Shown: piece after piece, positions 8,158 through 14,186 of the stretch
Layout of the letters: every line of letters starts with the position of its first letter
Position numbering within the stretch: position 1 is the stretch's first letter
Origin: CADDZO01 sp035294145
GTDB lineage: Bacteria > Chloroflexota > Dormibacteria > Dormibacterales > Dormibacteraceae
Direction: 5' to 3'
DNA: 19,053 bases
Assembly (NCBI GenBank): GCA_035294145.1
Contig: DATGLL010000253.1
Coordinates: forward strand, 1 to 19,053
The notes under the pieces: generated by a model
Told to the model about the DNA's origin: nothing
Database searches by the model: none
Seen by the model: the letters and a program-made list of their open reading frames with translations, nothing else
Translations under genes and position numbers: made by a program

Positions 8158-9078
8158 TCAGTCCGCCGCTTCAGGCACGCCCCGTGCCACCAGCACGCTC
8201 TTGATGAAGAAGTCGTAGACCAGTACCCCTAGGACGCCGCCAATGAAGGGGCCGACGATCGGGATCCAGAAGTACCAGCTGAGGTTGGGATAGTTGCCGG
8301 GCAGGGCGAGCTGGCCCCAACCTGCCACCCACGCCCAGACCCGTGGGCCGAAGTCGCGGGCGGGGTTGATGGCATAGCCAGCGTTGGCGCCGTACGAGGC
8401 CCCGATCGCCGCCACCACGAAGCCGATGAGCATGGGCAAGAGGTTGGACCTGGGCGCGAGGTTCCGACGGTCGATCAACGCCGCCACCAGCATGAGCAGG
8501 AAGGCCGTGCCCACGACCTGGTCGATCAGCGGGCCCCACCAGGTGGTGAAGTAGGGGGCGGGAAAGGTGGCGAAGATCGAGTAGGTGGCGATGTCCTTCG
8601 ATTGGACCAGGTGGTTCACGACCAGGTAGCTGTGGATCGCCCAGCCGTAGACGGCATAGACGAGGCCGGCGGCCAGGAAGGCGCCCAGCCACTGCGCCAC
8701 CCAGTAGGGGATGACCTTGTTCCAGGGGAACGTGCCCCGGACGGCGAAGGCCAGGGTCACGGCGGGGTTGATGTGAGCGCCGCTGATGCCGCCTGCCACG
8801 TAGACCCCCAGCATCACCGCGAACGCCCATCCAAAGACGATGAGCAGCCAGTCCCCACTGGCCAGGAAGATCGTGTGGGGGGTCGCCGCTCGGCCTGACT
8901 GGTTGAGGGCCGCCACCGCCATCGCCACCACGCCGTCGCCGAAGGCGATCAGCACGAAGGTGCCCAGGAACTCCGACATTAGCTCGCCAGCGAGGCGGCT
9001 GCGCATGGTGTCCATGCGCCTGGGGGGCCTGCCCCGGACCTCCCCGACGACCTGGTTCTCGGCTCCCGCAACCGACAT
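8158..9078 (-). CDS. glpF: Aquaglyceroporin (glycerol uptake facilitator, MIP family)
   Basis: The protein has 306 residues with six membrane-spanning stretches and the two half-helix NPA motifs, SGAHINPAVT and GYAINPARDFGPR. The Asp after the second NPAR is the usual mark of glycerol-conducting rather than water-only channels. It lets glycerol, and probably DHA, diffuse into the cell. The ATG at 9078-9076 was chosen because AAGGAGGAGG sits just upstream. The frame extends further 5', but that segment reads into the leader terminator region. This is the first gene behind the leader terminator and so of the glycerol/DHA operon. The N-terminus before the first helix (about 30 residues) is longer than in E. 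coli GlpF. Confidence 0.95.
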   Translation of the reverse strand: MSVAGAENQVVGEVRGRPPRRMDTMRSRLAGELMSEFLGTFVLIAFGDGVVAMAVAALNQSGRAATPHTIFLASGDWLLIVFGWAFAVMLGVYVAGGISGAHINPAVTLAFAVRGTFPWNKVIPYWVAQWLGAFLAAGLVYAVYGWAIHSYLVVNHLVQSKDIATYSIFATFPAPYFTTWWGPLIDQVVGTAFLLMLVAALIDRRNLAPRSNLLPMLIGFVVAAIGASYGANAGYAINPARDFGPRVWAWVAGWGQLALPGNYPNLSWYFWIPIVGPFIGGVLGVLVYDFFIKSVLVARGVPEAAD

Positions 9079-9122
9079 CGTCCTCCTCCTTCTCCCGCCC
9101 ATCCCGGCGAGAGACGAGCAAG

Positions 9123-9162
9123 AAAAAAAGCCCACACCTCAGCTCGGCGCTGAAGCGGGACT
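9123..9162 (-). terminator. Intrinsic terminator in the glpF leader
   Basis: On the minus strand, 9162-9149 pairs with 9143-9129. The inner stem is CTTCAGC/GCTGAGG around the loop GCCGA. The outer stem is AG-CCCG/TGGGCT, with a one-base bulge on the 5' side and two on the 3' side. A run of seven T follows at once (9129-9123). It stands after the second GlpP-like gene and 44 bases before the glpF start, so it can both end glpP transcripts and block the operon by default. Confidence 0.85.
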
Positions 9163-9173
9163 TCCCTGCGCTT
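9153..9173 (-). promoter_or_regulatory. Candidate antiterminator hairpin competing with the leader terminator
   Basis: AAGC (9173-9170) and GGG (9166-9164) can pair with CCC (9159-9157) and GCTT (9156-9153), with a three-base bulge and the loop AAGT. The 3' arm CCCGCTT is part of the 5' arm of the terminator, so the two structures exclude each other. This is the layout expected for an RNA-binding antiterminator, here presumably GlpP with glycerol 3-phosphate. The pairing was found by eye; no folding energy was computed. Confidence 0.5.
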
Positions 9174-9200
9174 GCCCCGATTCGCTCCTTGTCGAGTGTT

Positions 9201-9229
9201 GGTCTACCGGCCCCCGGCAGGCCTGTCAA
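9201..9229 (-). promoter_or_regulatory. Candidate promoter for the glpF-ptsH operon
   Basis: A perfect TTGACA -35 lies at 9229-9224, followed after 17 bases by TAGACC (9206-9201) as a weak -10. The -10 overlaps the TAG stop of the second GlpP-like gene. A transcript from here would start near 9194 and carry the whole terminator/antiterminator leader. The -35 is convincing in such GC-rich DNA; the -10 matches only three of six consensus positions. Confidence 0.5.
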
Positions 9230-9737
9230 ACCGGGAACTCGGAGGGTGAGCGGAGGTGGCCACGCTATCCGCCCCGGCCCGACGGCAGGCCTCGACCTCC
9301 TCCTCCCGCCGGACCAGCCCGTACCCCACCACCGGCCGGGGGAGCACGGCCCGATCACGGGCCGACAGGTAGGGGAGGACCAGGCCGGGCGAGATCACGG
9401 TGCCGACGCCGGGCGACCGCGGGTGGGCAGCGAGCGAGCGCTCCAGGCCGGTGGAGTCGAAGGCGAAGATCCGGAAAAGGGCGAGGCCGCCCACGGCGGC
9501 AGCGGCTCCGGCCGCTGGGGCATGGCGGGTCACGATCGCTCCAACCCCAAGCCGTCCGACGAGAAAGGTCGCCGCCCGCCGGTCAGGGCTCAGGCCACCG
9601 ACGCTGTCCAGGTCGACGACCAACAGGTCGCCGGTCTGGCCGACGATGCGGATCAGCAGGTCGAGGTCGAGGTGGTGCAGCAGCAGACCGTGACCGTGAG
9701 CCGGCGGCCAGACCCCCGCCCTGACCTCAAGCAGCAC
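9204..9737 (-). CDS. Diverged GlpP-like protein (second copy)
   Basis: The protein has 177 residues. It aligns block by block with the GlpP directly upstream: VVDLDSVGGL (40-49) with VHMDLVEGVG, LFRIFAFDST (87-96) with IQRLLLSDAS, ISPGLVLPYL (115-124) with VLPGVILPHV, and VGYGLVRREEEVEACRRAGA (from 137) with the LAGGFIRSAADVEAAL block. Asp44, Arg90 or nearby, Gly140 and Arg143 are kept. The GlpP positions H65, E70, E136 and G161 are replaced by D, G, V and Y. The fold is therefore probably the same, but ligand or RNA recognition has changed. It is in the same frame as glpP, eight codons after its stop. The GTG start at 9737 has no strong ribosome site, so the exact start is uncertain. A function as partner, competitor or sensor of another ligand is inference. 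Confidence 0.75.
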   Translation of the reverse strand: MLLEVRAGVWPPAHGHGLLLHHLDLDLLIRIVGQTGDLLVVDLDSVGGLSPDRRAATFLVGRLGVGAIVTRHAPAAGAAAAVGGLALFRIFAFDSTGLERSLAAHPRSPGVGTVISPGLVLPYLSARDRAVLPRPVVGYGLVRREEEVEACRRAGADSVATSAHPPSSRFDRPAGGR

Positions 9738-9761
9738 CTCTGGCAGCTGCGGGCTCGTCGC

Positions 9762-10340
9762 TCACCTCCGCCCCCACAGCTCGGGCGAGCTGGTGCTGAC
9801 CGCGAACGCCCCCGCGGCCAGGGCCGCCTCGACGTCCGCAGCGCTGCGGATGAACCCGCCCGCCAGCAGGGGTACACGAAGCCGCTCCACGAGCAGGTCG
9901 CGCACATGAGGCAGGATCACGCCGGGGAGCACCTCGACCAAGTCAGGGCCGGCGCGTTCCACGGCGGCGAGCCCGGCGGTGACCGAGGAGGCGTCGCTGA
10001 GCAGCAACCGCTGGATGGCCACCACCCCGCTCGCCCGGATGGTGCGGACCAGGTGCCCATGCGAGCTGATCACCGCATCCGCCCCAGCTCGGACCAGCCA
10101 ACGCACGCCGACGTGATCGCGGCCGACTCCCTCCACCAGGTCCATGTGGACGGCGGCGAGCTTCCCAGCGGCGTGGACACGGCGAAGGAGCGGCGCCAGG
10201 TCGAGCCCGTCCCCGCGGAGGATGAACAGCATCGCCGAAGAGCTGGCGAGCGCACGCTCAAGCTGATCGTGTTCCTTGATGGCGGCGCCAACCGGATGCT
10301 CGCGCAGCCGGGCCACGATCTCGGCGGTCCGAGCCTCCAC
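9762..10340 (-). CDS. glpP: Glycerol-3-phosphate-responsive antiterminator GlpP
   Basis: The protein has 192 residues, the same length as B. subtilis GlpP. It carries the family blocks VHMDLVEGVGRDHVGVRWL (64-82), AIQRLLLSD (108-116), PDLVEVLPGV (132-141), PLLAGGFIRSAADVE (157-171) and AVSTSSPELW (180-189), arranged as in a TIM-barrel. In Bacillus, GlpP with glycerol 3-phosphate binds the leader RNA of glp genes and prevents early termination. The terminator-bearing leader of glpF downstream is the obvious target. The start is given as GTG 10340. GGAGGT abuts it with almost no spacing, so GTG at 10316 is possible, though it would shorten the first helix. Confidence 0.92.
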   Translation of the reverse strand: MEARTAEIVARLREHPVGAAIKEHDQLERALASSSAMLFILRGDGLDLAPLLRRVHAAGKLAAVHMDLVEGVGRDHVGVRWLVRAGADAVISSHGHLVRTIRASGVVAIQRLLLSDASSVTAGLAAVERAGPDLVEVLPGVILPHVRDLLVERLRVPLLAGGFIRSAADVEAALAAGAFAVSTSSPELWGRR

Positions 10341-10371
10341 ACCTCCGAACCTACCGCGCCCTGACGACCTC

Positions 10372-10397
10372 GGCCCTCTCTCGAATCGAGGGAGGCC
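10372..10397. promoter_or_regulatory. Hairpin/palindrome upstream of glpP
   Basis: GGCC-C-TCTCTCG and CGAGGGAGGCC flank the loop AAT, giving an 11-bp stem with one bulge and one G-T pair. It lies about 32 bases upstream of the glpP start, between the divergent genes glpP and the small helical protein. There is no T tract on either strand, so it is not a typical terminator. It may be an operator or a structured 5' leader of glpP. The rest of 10341-10491 shows no convincing promoter. Confidence 0.45.
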
Positions 10398-10491
10398 AGG
10401 ACCGAGCCGCCGGCATGGGGGAAATCACCTATCCGCCGGTGCGCGGAATCCCCGTTTCCCGCCCTGCCGCTCGGAGTGACCATGCCCCACG

Positions 10492-10881
10492 ATGAAGTCC
10501 GCGTCACAGGCACCCAGCATCGCCGCTGCGATCGAGGAGATGTGCGAGGACCTGGAGCGCTATCGCGCCCGCCAGGCCCGCCGTCTCCAGGTCGAGCGTT
10601 GCATCGCCCTGGCGGACCGGCTGATCGACGACCTGGAGCGGCTCTCGTTGATGGGCGCCACAGAGGTCCCACCCACCTGGAGACGACGCCTGGAACGGTT
10701 CGTCCGTGAGCTGCCGGCCGGGACCAGCGCCGACCTCGAGGCTGGGGTGTCACCGACCGTCCTGCTGGACCAGGTCTTCGCCGTCCAAGAGCAGCTCTTC
10801 CAGATGAAGCTGGGGGAGTGGGCCCAGGCTCTCCGCGAGATCGACCAACGGCTCGACCTCGACGGGTTCGAGGGAGGCTAG
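10492..10881 (+). CDS. Small helical protein of unknown function, copy A of a paralogous pair
   Basis: The 129 residues are almost entirely predicted helix (heptad-like runs of E, R and L), with no membrane segment and one cysteine before the core. I do not recognise a named family. Residues 42-60 (DRLIDDLERLSLMGATEVP) align with 34-52 of the minus-strand protein ending at 13029, with 11 identities in the 20-residue block that includes the preceding position. A second shared block, [FY]x[VI]Q[ED]xL, lies near the C-terminus (residues 96-102). Copy A has a longer tail (about 20 residues) after that motif. The ATG at 10492 is the first in frame after a stop; a GGAG sits rather far upstream. It converges on the membrane-anchored gene with an 18-base gap. 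Confidence 0.75.
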   Translation: MKSASQAPSIAAAIEEMCEDLERYRARQARRLQVERCIALADRLIDDLERLSLMGATEVPPTWRRRLERFVRELPAGTSADLEAGVSPTVLLDQVFAVQEQLFQMKLGEWAQALREIDQRLDLDGFEGG

Positions 10882-10899
10882 CTCAGCTCGACGGGGAGC

Positions 10900-11424
10900 T
10901 CACCCCCAGGTGGGAGCAGGAGCAAGCCCCGTGCTCCCGACCGGCGGCATCGAGAGCCGGGCCAGCTCGGTCCCGGTGGAGGCGTCGACCAGCCACACCT
11001 GGGTCGAGAGCCTCGGTCGGCGACCCCCATGGACCTGGGTGCCGACCACGACCCAGGTCAGTCGGTGGACCACGGGGGTCGCGCTTACCTCCCAGCGGAC
11101 CACCGTCGCGTAGGCCAGGACGACCTCGGTCACGCTGGCCACCCCTGGCTCAGCGGCGATCTCCGATCGCACCTGCTCCCGAGGCACGATCGAGATCGGG
11201 AACCGGACGCCCGCCGACGTCATCCAGGAGGGGAGGTCGACTGGCTGGACCGCCGGCTCCAGGTGCAGGCCAGCGGCCGAGAGCTGATCGGTCGACACCG
11301 AGCGGAGGAGGGGTCCCCGGCCGAGCGATGGATGGGGAAGGAGCACGTTGAGGGCGATGGTGACGATCAAGCCAGCGATGGCGGCGATGGTCAGCGCGCC
11401 ACCGGCCCACGCCCATGGCCGCAT
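10900..11424 (-). CDS. Membrane-anchored extracytoplasmic protein of unknown function
   Basis: The protein has 174 residues. A short N-terminus (MRPWAW) is followed by one hydrophobic segment (about residues 7-29, GGALTIAAIAGLIVTIALNV) without a lipobox cysteine, which suggests a signal anchor with the rest outside the membrane. The remaining 140 residues look like a beta-rich domain (VLAYATVVRWEVS, HRLTWVVVGTQVHG, STQVWLVDASTGTELARL), and the VDASTGTEL segment resembles PepSY or similar secreted domains. This is only a resemblance. No cysteines are present, in line with an exposed domain. It is divergent from hsp20, with only 62 bases between the proposed starts. Confidence 0.7.
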   Translation of the reverse strand: MRPWAWAGGALTIAAIAGLIVTIALNVLLPHPSLGRGPLLRSVSTDQLSAAGLHLEPAVQPVDLPSWMTSAGVRFPISIVPREQVRSEIAAEPGVASVTEVVLAYATVVRWEVSATPVVHRLTWVVVGTQVHGGRRPRLSTQVWLVDASTGTELARLSMPPVGSTGLAPAPTWG

Positions 11425-11486
11425 GTCTTCGATGGTACGGAGGAGATCGGGAGAGAAGGGCCCGTCGACCGGCCATCGCCTCTAGA

Positions 11487-11921
11487 ATGCGTGTGGTGAT
11501 CGGCTGGCGACCGTATGACCCCTGGCCAAGTCCTGTGCGGGAGATGCTGGATCAGTTCTTTCGGGAAGTCGGCATCCGCGACCGCGGCGTGTCGACGATC
11601 CCCGTCAACGTCTACGAGGAGGAAGAAGCGCTGGTCATCGAGGCCAGCATGCCCGGTGTCAAGCCTGAGGACATCGAGCTGAGCTGCATCGACGACGTGC
11701 TGACCATCCGGGGTCGTAGCTCGGTGCCCGACCGCGAGTACCTGCATCAGGAGATGCACAGCACCGAGTACCTGCGCCGGATCCCCTTGCCGGGCGGCTG
11801 TCTCGTCGATGAGGCAGAGGCATCGACGGAGCTCGGCCTGCTGCGGATCCGGGTGCCCAAGCCAAGGCCCCGCGCGCCGGAACGGATCCGGATCCAGATC
11901 ACGAGGAAGAACGCCTCCTGA
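11487..11921 (+). CDS. Hsp20 / alpha-crystallin family small heat-shock protein
   Basis: The protein has 144 residues. The alpha-crystallin domain starts at IPVNVYEEEEALVIEASMPG, continues with KPEDIELSCIDDVLTIRGR, and closes with LGLLRIRVPKP, where a G-L-L stands in the usual G-V-L place. The C-terminal tail holds an I-x-I type motif (RIRIQI) used in oligomer assembly. It acts as an ATP-independent holdase for unfolded proteins. ATG 11487 is taken as start, but no ribosome site precedes it. A TAGAAT -10-like hexamer overlaps this ATG (11483-11488), so a leaderless message starting at GTG 11493 or 11496 is possible. I found no CIRCE or HAIR element. Confidence 0.93.
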   Translation: MRVVIGWRPYDPWPSPVREMLDQFFREVGIRDRGVSTIPVNVYEEEEALVIEASMPGVKPEDIELSCIDDVLTIRGRSSVPDREYLHQEMHSTEYLRRIPLPGGCLVDEAEASTELGLLRIRVPKPRPRAPERIRIQITRKNAS

Positions 11922-11938
11922 GCCGGCACGCCTCGGGG

Positions 11939-13051
11939 ATGGGCCGGGGGCTGGCGCCGCGGGCACGCCAAGGGGCAGTGGGACTGCCTGAGCGAGATGC
12001 CGACGACGCCGACAACCCCAGGGCGGCGTCTCGGTCGAGGCCATCACCCCGGGCGGTGGATCTGGACGTGACGGCCGCGGCCGAGGAGTACCTGGGCTGG
12101 CTGCAGGTGGAGGCCAACCGCAGCCCCAACACCGTTCGCGCCTACCGGGGCGAGCTTCGACGGTTCGCTGGGTTCCTGGCCGCGCGTGGCCACAGCCTGC
12201 GCATGAACGAACTCGATCGCGAAGACCTGCGCGCCTACCAGCGTCATCTCGCCGAGCACCTGCCCAGCCCGGCCTCCCGGGCCCGGGCGCTGGTGGCCAT
12301 CCGGTCCTGGCTGCGGTGGCTGGCGCACGAGGAGCTGGTGGAGGTCGACCTCTCCAACGCGGTGACGCTCCCCCGTCTGGAGCAGCGGCTTCCGCGCCCG
12401 CTCCCGCCCGAGGAGCTCGCCCGTCTGCTCCGCTCCCTGCCCTCGGAAACGCCCCTTGAGAAGCGTGATCGCGCGCTCGTCCTCTTCCTGATCAGCACCG
12501 GCTGCCGGATCTCCGAGGCGCTCCGGCTCAACCGCACCGACATCCCTCGGGAGGGCAATCGCCTGGTGGTCACGGGCAAGGGCGCCAAGCAGCGGACCGT
12601 CTACCTGACCGCCGACGCCCGCAGCGCCCTCGACGACTACCTGCAGTCCCGCGAGGATCCCTCGCTCGCCCTGTTCATCAACTACGATCGCTCACGACGG
12701 CCGGGCGAGGACCGTCGCCTGACCGGAGCCGGCGCCCGCCACATCGTGCGCCGGCTCCGTCGGCAGCTCGGCACCTGGTCCTTCCGGTCCCCCCACGTCG
12801 CCCGACACACGGCGGCCACCACCCTCCTCGAGGTGACGGGAGGGGACGTGCGCCTGGTCCAGGAGATCCTGGGCCACGCCAACCTCAACACCCTCCAGGC
12901 CTATACCAAGGTCGTGGACGCTCGCAAGGTCGAGGCCTACCGCCGCTATCAGGAGTACCTCACCCGCGGGTTGGAGACCCCGCCCGACGCCCCCCTCCAG
13001 GAGGCCAGAGGCCAGCCGCGAGGACGGCTCAGACGTCCTGCTCCTCGTTGA
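11939..13051 (+). CDS. Tyrosine recombinase, XerC/XerD-like
   Basis: The N-terminal SAM-like core-binding domain (about residues 41-135: EEYLGWLQVEANRSPNTVRA and onward) is followed by the catalytic domain. The full catalytic set is visible: Arg190 (TGCRISEAL), Lys217 (GKGAKQRTV), His286 and Arg289 (SPHVARH), His313 (LGHANLNT) and Tyr322 (QAYTKV). It should cut and rejoin DNA through a 3'-phosphotyrosine. At 370 residues from ATG 11939 it is longer than XerC/D (about 300). The first 40 residues are low complexity, and GTG 12056 or GTG 12068 may be the true start. No att-like repeats, tRNA or phage genes adjoin, so a housekeeping Xer role or a solitary recombinase is more likely than an integrase of an intact element. 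Its 3' end overlaps the convergent gene by 23 bases. Confidence 0.9.
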   Translation: MGRGLAPRARQGAVGLPERDADDADNPRAASRSRPSPRAVDLDVTAAAEEYLGWLQVEANRSPNTVRAYRGELRRFAGFLAARGHSLRMNELDREDLRAYQRHLAEHLPSPASRARALVAIRSWLRWLAHEELVEVDLSNAVTLPRLEQRLPRPLPPEELARLLRSLPSETPLEKRDRALVLFLISTGCRISEALRLNRTDIPREGNRLVVTGKGAKQRTVYLTADARSALDDYLQSREDPSLALFINYDRSRRPGEDRRLTGAGARHIVRRLRRQLGTWSFRSPHVARHTAATTLLEVTGGDVRLVQEILGHANLNTLQAYTKVVDARKVEAYRRYQEYLTRGLETPPDAPLQEARGQPRGRLRRPAPR

Positions 13052-13337
13052 ACATGAGGCTGTCCTGGATCTCGTAGAGGAGGTCCATCGCCTCCATCAC
13101 CGTGCCGGGGCGAGGCTGGCGGACGAGGTCGACCGCCCGGCTCTCGGCCGTCAACCGATCTAGCTCGATGGCCAGGTGCTCGGGAACCTCCTGCTGCTCA
13201 GCGAGGTTCAGCAGCTCAAGCTCGTCGAGCAGGCGGTCGATGTAGCGCATCTTGTTGCGGCGACCGTACTTGAGCTCGCGGATCCGTCGCTCACGCTCTT
13301 CGACCCGCTGGATGGCTGCGCATGCTTCCCGGATCAT
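13029..13337 (-). CDS. Small helical protein of unknown function, copy B of a paralogous pair
   Basis: The 102 residues are strongly helical and charged (EERERRIRELKYGRRNKM), probably with a coiled-coil N-terminal half. There is no membrane segment and one early cysteine (Cys6). The core DRLLDELELLNLAEQQEVP (34-52) and the later YEIQDSL (88-94) match copy A at 10492-10881, so the two are paralogues or members of one family. The family is unknown to me. ATG 13337 has a good AGGAG ribosome site, and a well-formed promoter lies just upstream, so this is a real, expressed gene. It overlaps the 3' end of the recombinase tail to tail. Confidence 0.82.
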   Translation of the reverse strand: MIREACAAIQRVEERERRIRELKYGRRNKMRYIDRLLDELELLNLAEQQEVPEHLAIELDRLTAESRAVDLVRQPRPGTVMEAMDLLYEIQDSLMFNEEQDV

Positions 13338-13372
13338 CGTGCTCCTACCTCGTCACTGCTGGCGACGAGCCT

Positions 13373-13400
13373 AGTGTATTCGCGACGCCGATTTTGTCAA
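13373..13400 (-). promoter_or_regulatory. Sigma70-type promoter of the small helical protein copy B
   Basis: TTGACA at 13400-13395, a 16-base spacer, and TACACT at 13378-13373 make a near-consensus promoter. Transcription would start near 13366, giving a leader of roughly 29 bases with AGGAG before ATG 13337. The -35 and most of the spacer lie inside the left arm of the 46-bp palindrome, so a protein bound there would block it. Confidence 0.75.
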
Positions 13401-13427
13401 GACCCACCTTGAGAAAATCGGCATCGC
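13382..13427. repeat. 46-bp imperfect palindrome, likely operator
   Basis: Left arm 13382-13401 and right arm 13408-13427 are 20 bp each, complementary at 18 of 20 positions, around the spacer ACCCAC. The shared arm reads GCGAYGCCGATTTTSTCAAG from the outside in. It is AT-richer than its surroundings and lies in the divergent promoter between the small helical protein and the SufR-like regulator. A dimeric or tetrameric repressor site, probably for that regulator, is the simplest reading. A smaller inverted repeat (CCGCC...GGCGG) follows at 13431-13447. Confidence 0.8.
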
Positions 13428-13458
13428 AACCCGCCTTGAGGTGGCGGGGGTCGACCTG

Positions 13459-13467
13459 TGCTAAGCT
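13459..13467 (+). promoter_or_regulatory. Candidate extended -10 of the SufR-like regulator
   Basis: TGCTAAGCT is a TGnTAnnnT extended -10. A start near 13474 would leave about 14 bases before ATG 13488, and would exclude the in-frame GTG at 13458 as the translation start. There is a TTGAGG at 13436-13441, but the spacing to TAAGCT is 20 bases, so the -35 is poor. Confidence 0.4.
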
Positions 13468-13487
13468 CGCGGCCGGGGCCGCTCCAG

Positions 13488-14186
13488 ATGCCGTCATTGA
13501 TCGCCGGTCGATCGACACGCATGGAGGTCCTTGAGCTCCTCCGTCGCAAGCAGGCCGCAAGCGCCGAGGCCATCTCGCGCGAGCTCGGGATCACGCCCAA
13601 CGCAGTCCGTCAGCACCTGACTAACCTGGAGCGCGACGGGCTGGTCCAAAGCCAGCCGATGCGCAACAAGCGTGGTCGGCCCTGCCTGATGTTCTCGCTC
13701 ACCGAGCGGGCGGACGCCGTCTTCCCTAAGCGCTACGGGCGCCTGGCCACCATGGTCTTGACCGAGCTCCAGGAGATGGGTGGCCCCCGTCTCCTGGACG
13801 AGGTCTTCGGCCGTGTCGCTGAGCGCTACGGAACGCCGATTGCGGAGCAAACGCGAGGCCTGCCGTTCGAGGAGAAGGTGGAGCGGGTCGTGGAGTGGAT
13901 CGCGCGAGCTGGGACCCTGGCCGAGAAGGAGGAGATCCCAGAGGGCATCCGGGTCACCATCCACAACTGCCCCTTCCGAAACACGGCCCTCAAGTTCCCA
14001 CAGGTGTGCACGATCACCCCCCAGCTGTTGGTGAGGGTGCTCGGGGTCCCGGTCTCGCAAGACGCCTCCATCCACCGGCGTGACCCCTGCTGCTCGTTCA
14101 TCGTGCATCGGGCCGAGTCGCCACCGGCCAGCTCCCCACCGCGCCGGGAGCGGGCCCGCGACGGGGACGGCGCCCCGGGCTCGTGA
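13488..14186 (+). CDS. SufR-like winged-helix transcriptional regulator with candidate Fe-S cysteines
   Basis: The protein has 232 residues from ATG 13488. The N-terminal winged helix (about residues 13-70) contains the recognition segment ISRELGITPNAVRQHLTNLE and a basic wing (RNKRGRPCLMF). The C-terminal part holds Cys161 (IHNCPF), Cys174 (PQVC), and Cys201-Cys202 (DPCCSF), the pattern of SufR-type regulators that bind an iron-sulfur cluster and repress Fe-S or redox genes. No suf genes are in the window, so the target may be itself, the divergent small gene, or the coupled nnrE. The palindrome upstream is a natural operator. The last 25 residues are Pro/Arg-rich and disordered. Its stop overlaps the nnrE start as GTGA. 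Confidence 0.85.
   Translation: MPSLIAGRSTRMEVLELLRRKQAASAEAISRELGITPNAVRQHLTNLERDGLVQSQPMRNKRGRPCLMFSLTERADAVFPKRYGRLATMVLTELQEMGGPRLLDEVFGRVAERYGTPIAEQTRGLPFEEKVERVVEWIARAGTLAEKEEIPEGIRVTIHNCPFRNTALKFPQVCTITPQLLVRVLGVPVSQDASIHRRDPCCSFIVHRAESPPASSPPRRERARDGDGAPGS

Noticed and set aside
6492..8204. 570-codon plus-strand frame opposite glpK
   Set aside because: It mirrors glpK codons, has no recognisable domain, and GlpK motifs are complete on the other strand.
10476..10709. Plus-strand frame starting at 10476 (with ATG 10482 behind a GGAG)
   Set aside because: It gives a basic, Pro/Gly-rich peptide without motifs; the 10492 frame is helical and has a paralogue in the window.
13401..13441. 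HspR-type HAIR element or CIRCE near the CTTGAG repeats
   Set aside because: The CTTGAG half-sites face the wrong way and are wrongly spaced for HAIR, and no TTAGCACTC halves exist. They are also not by the hsp20 promoter.
13458..13487. GTG 13458 as start of the SufR-like gene
   Set aside because: It overlaps the proposed extended -10 (13459-13467), and the residues before ATG 13488 do not resemble the family N-terminus.
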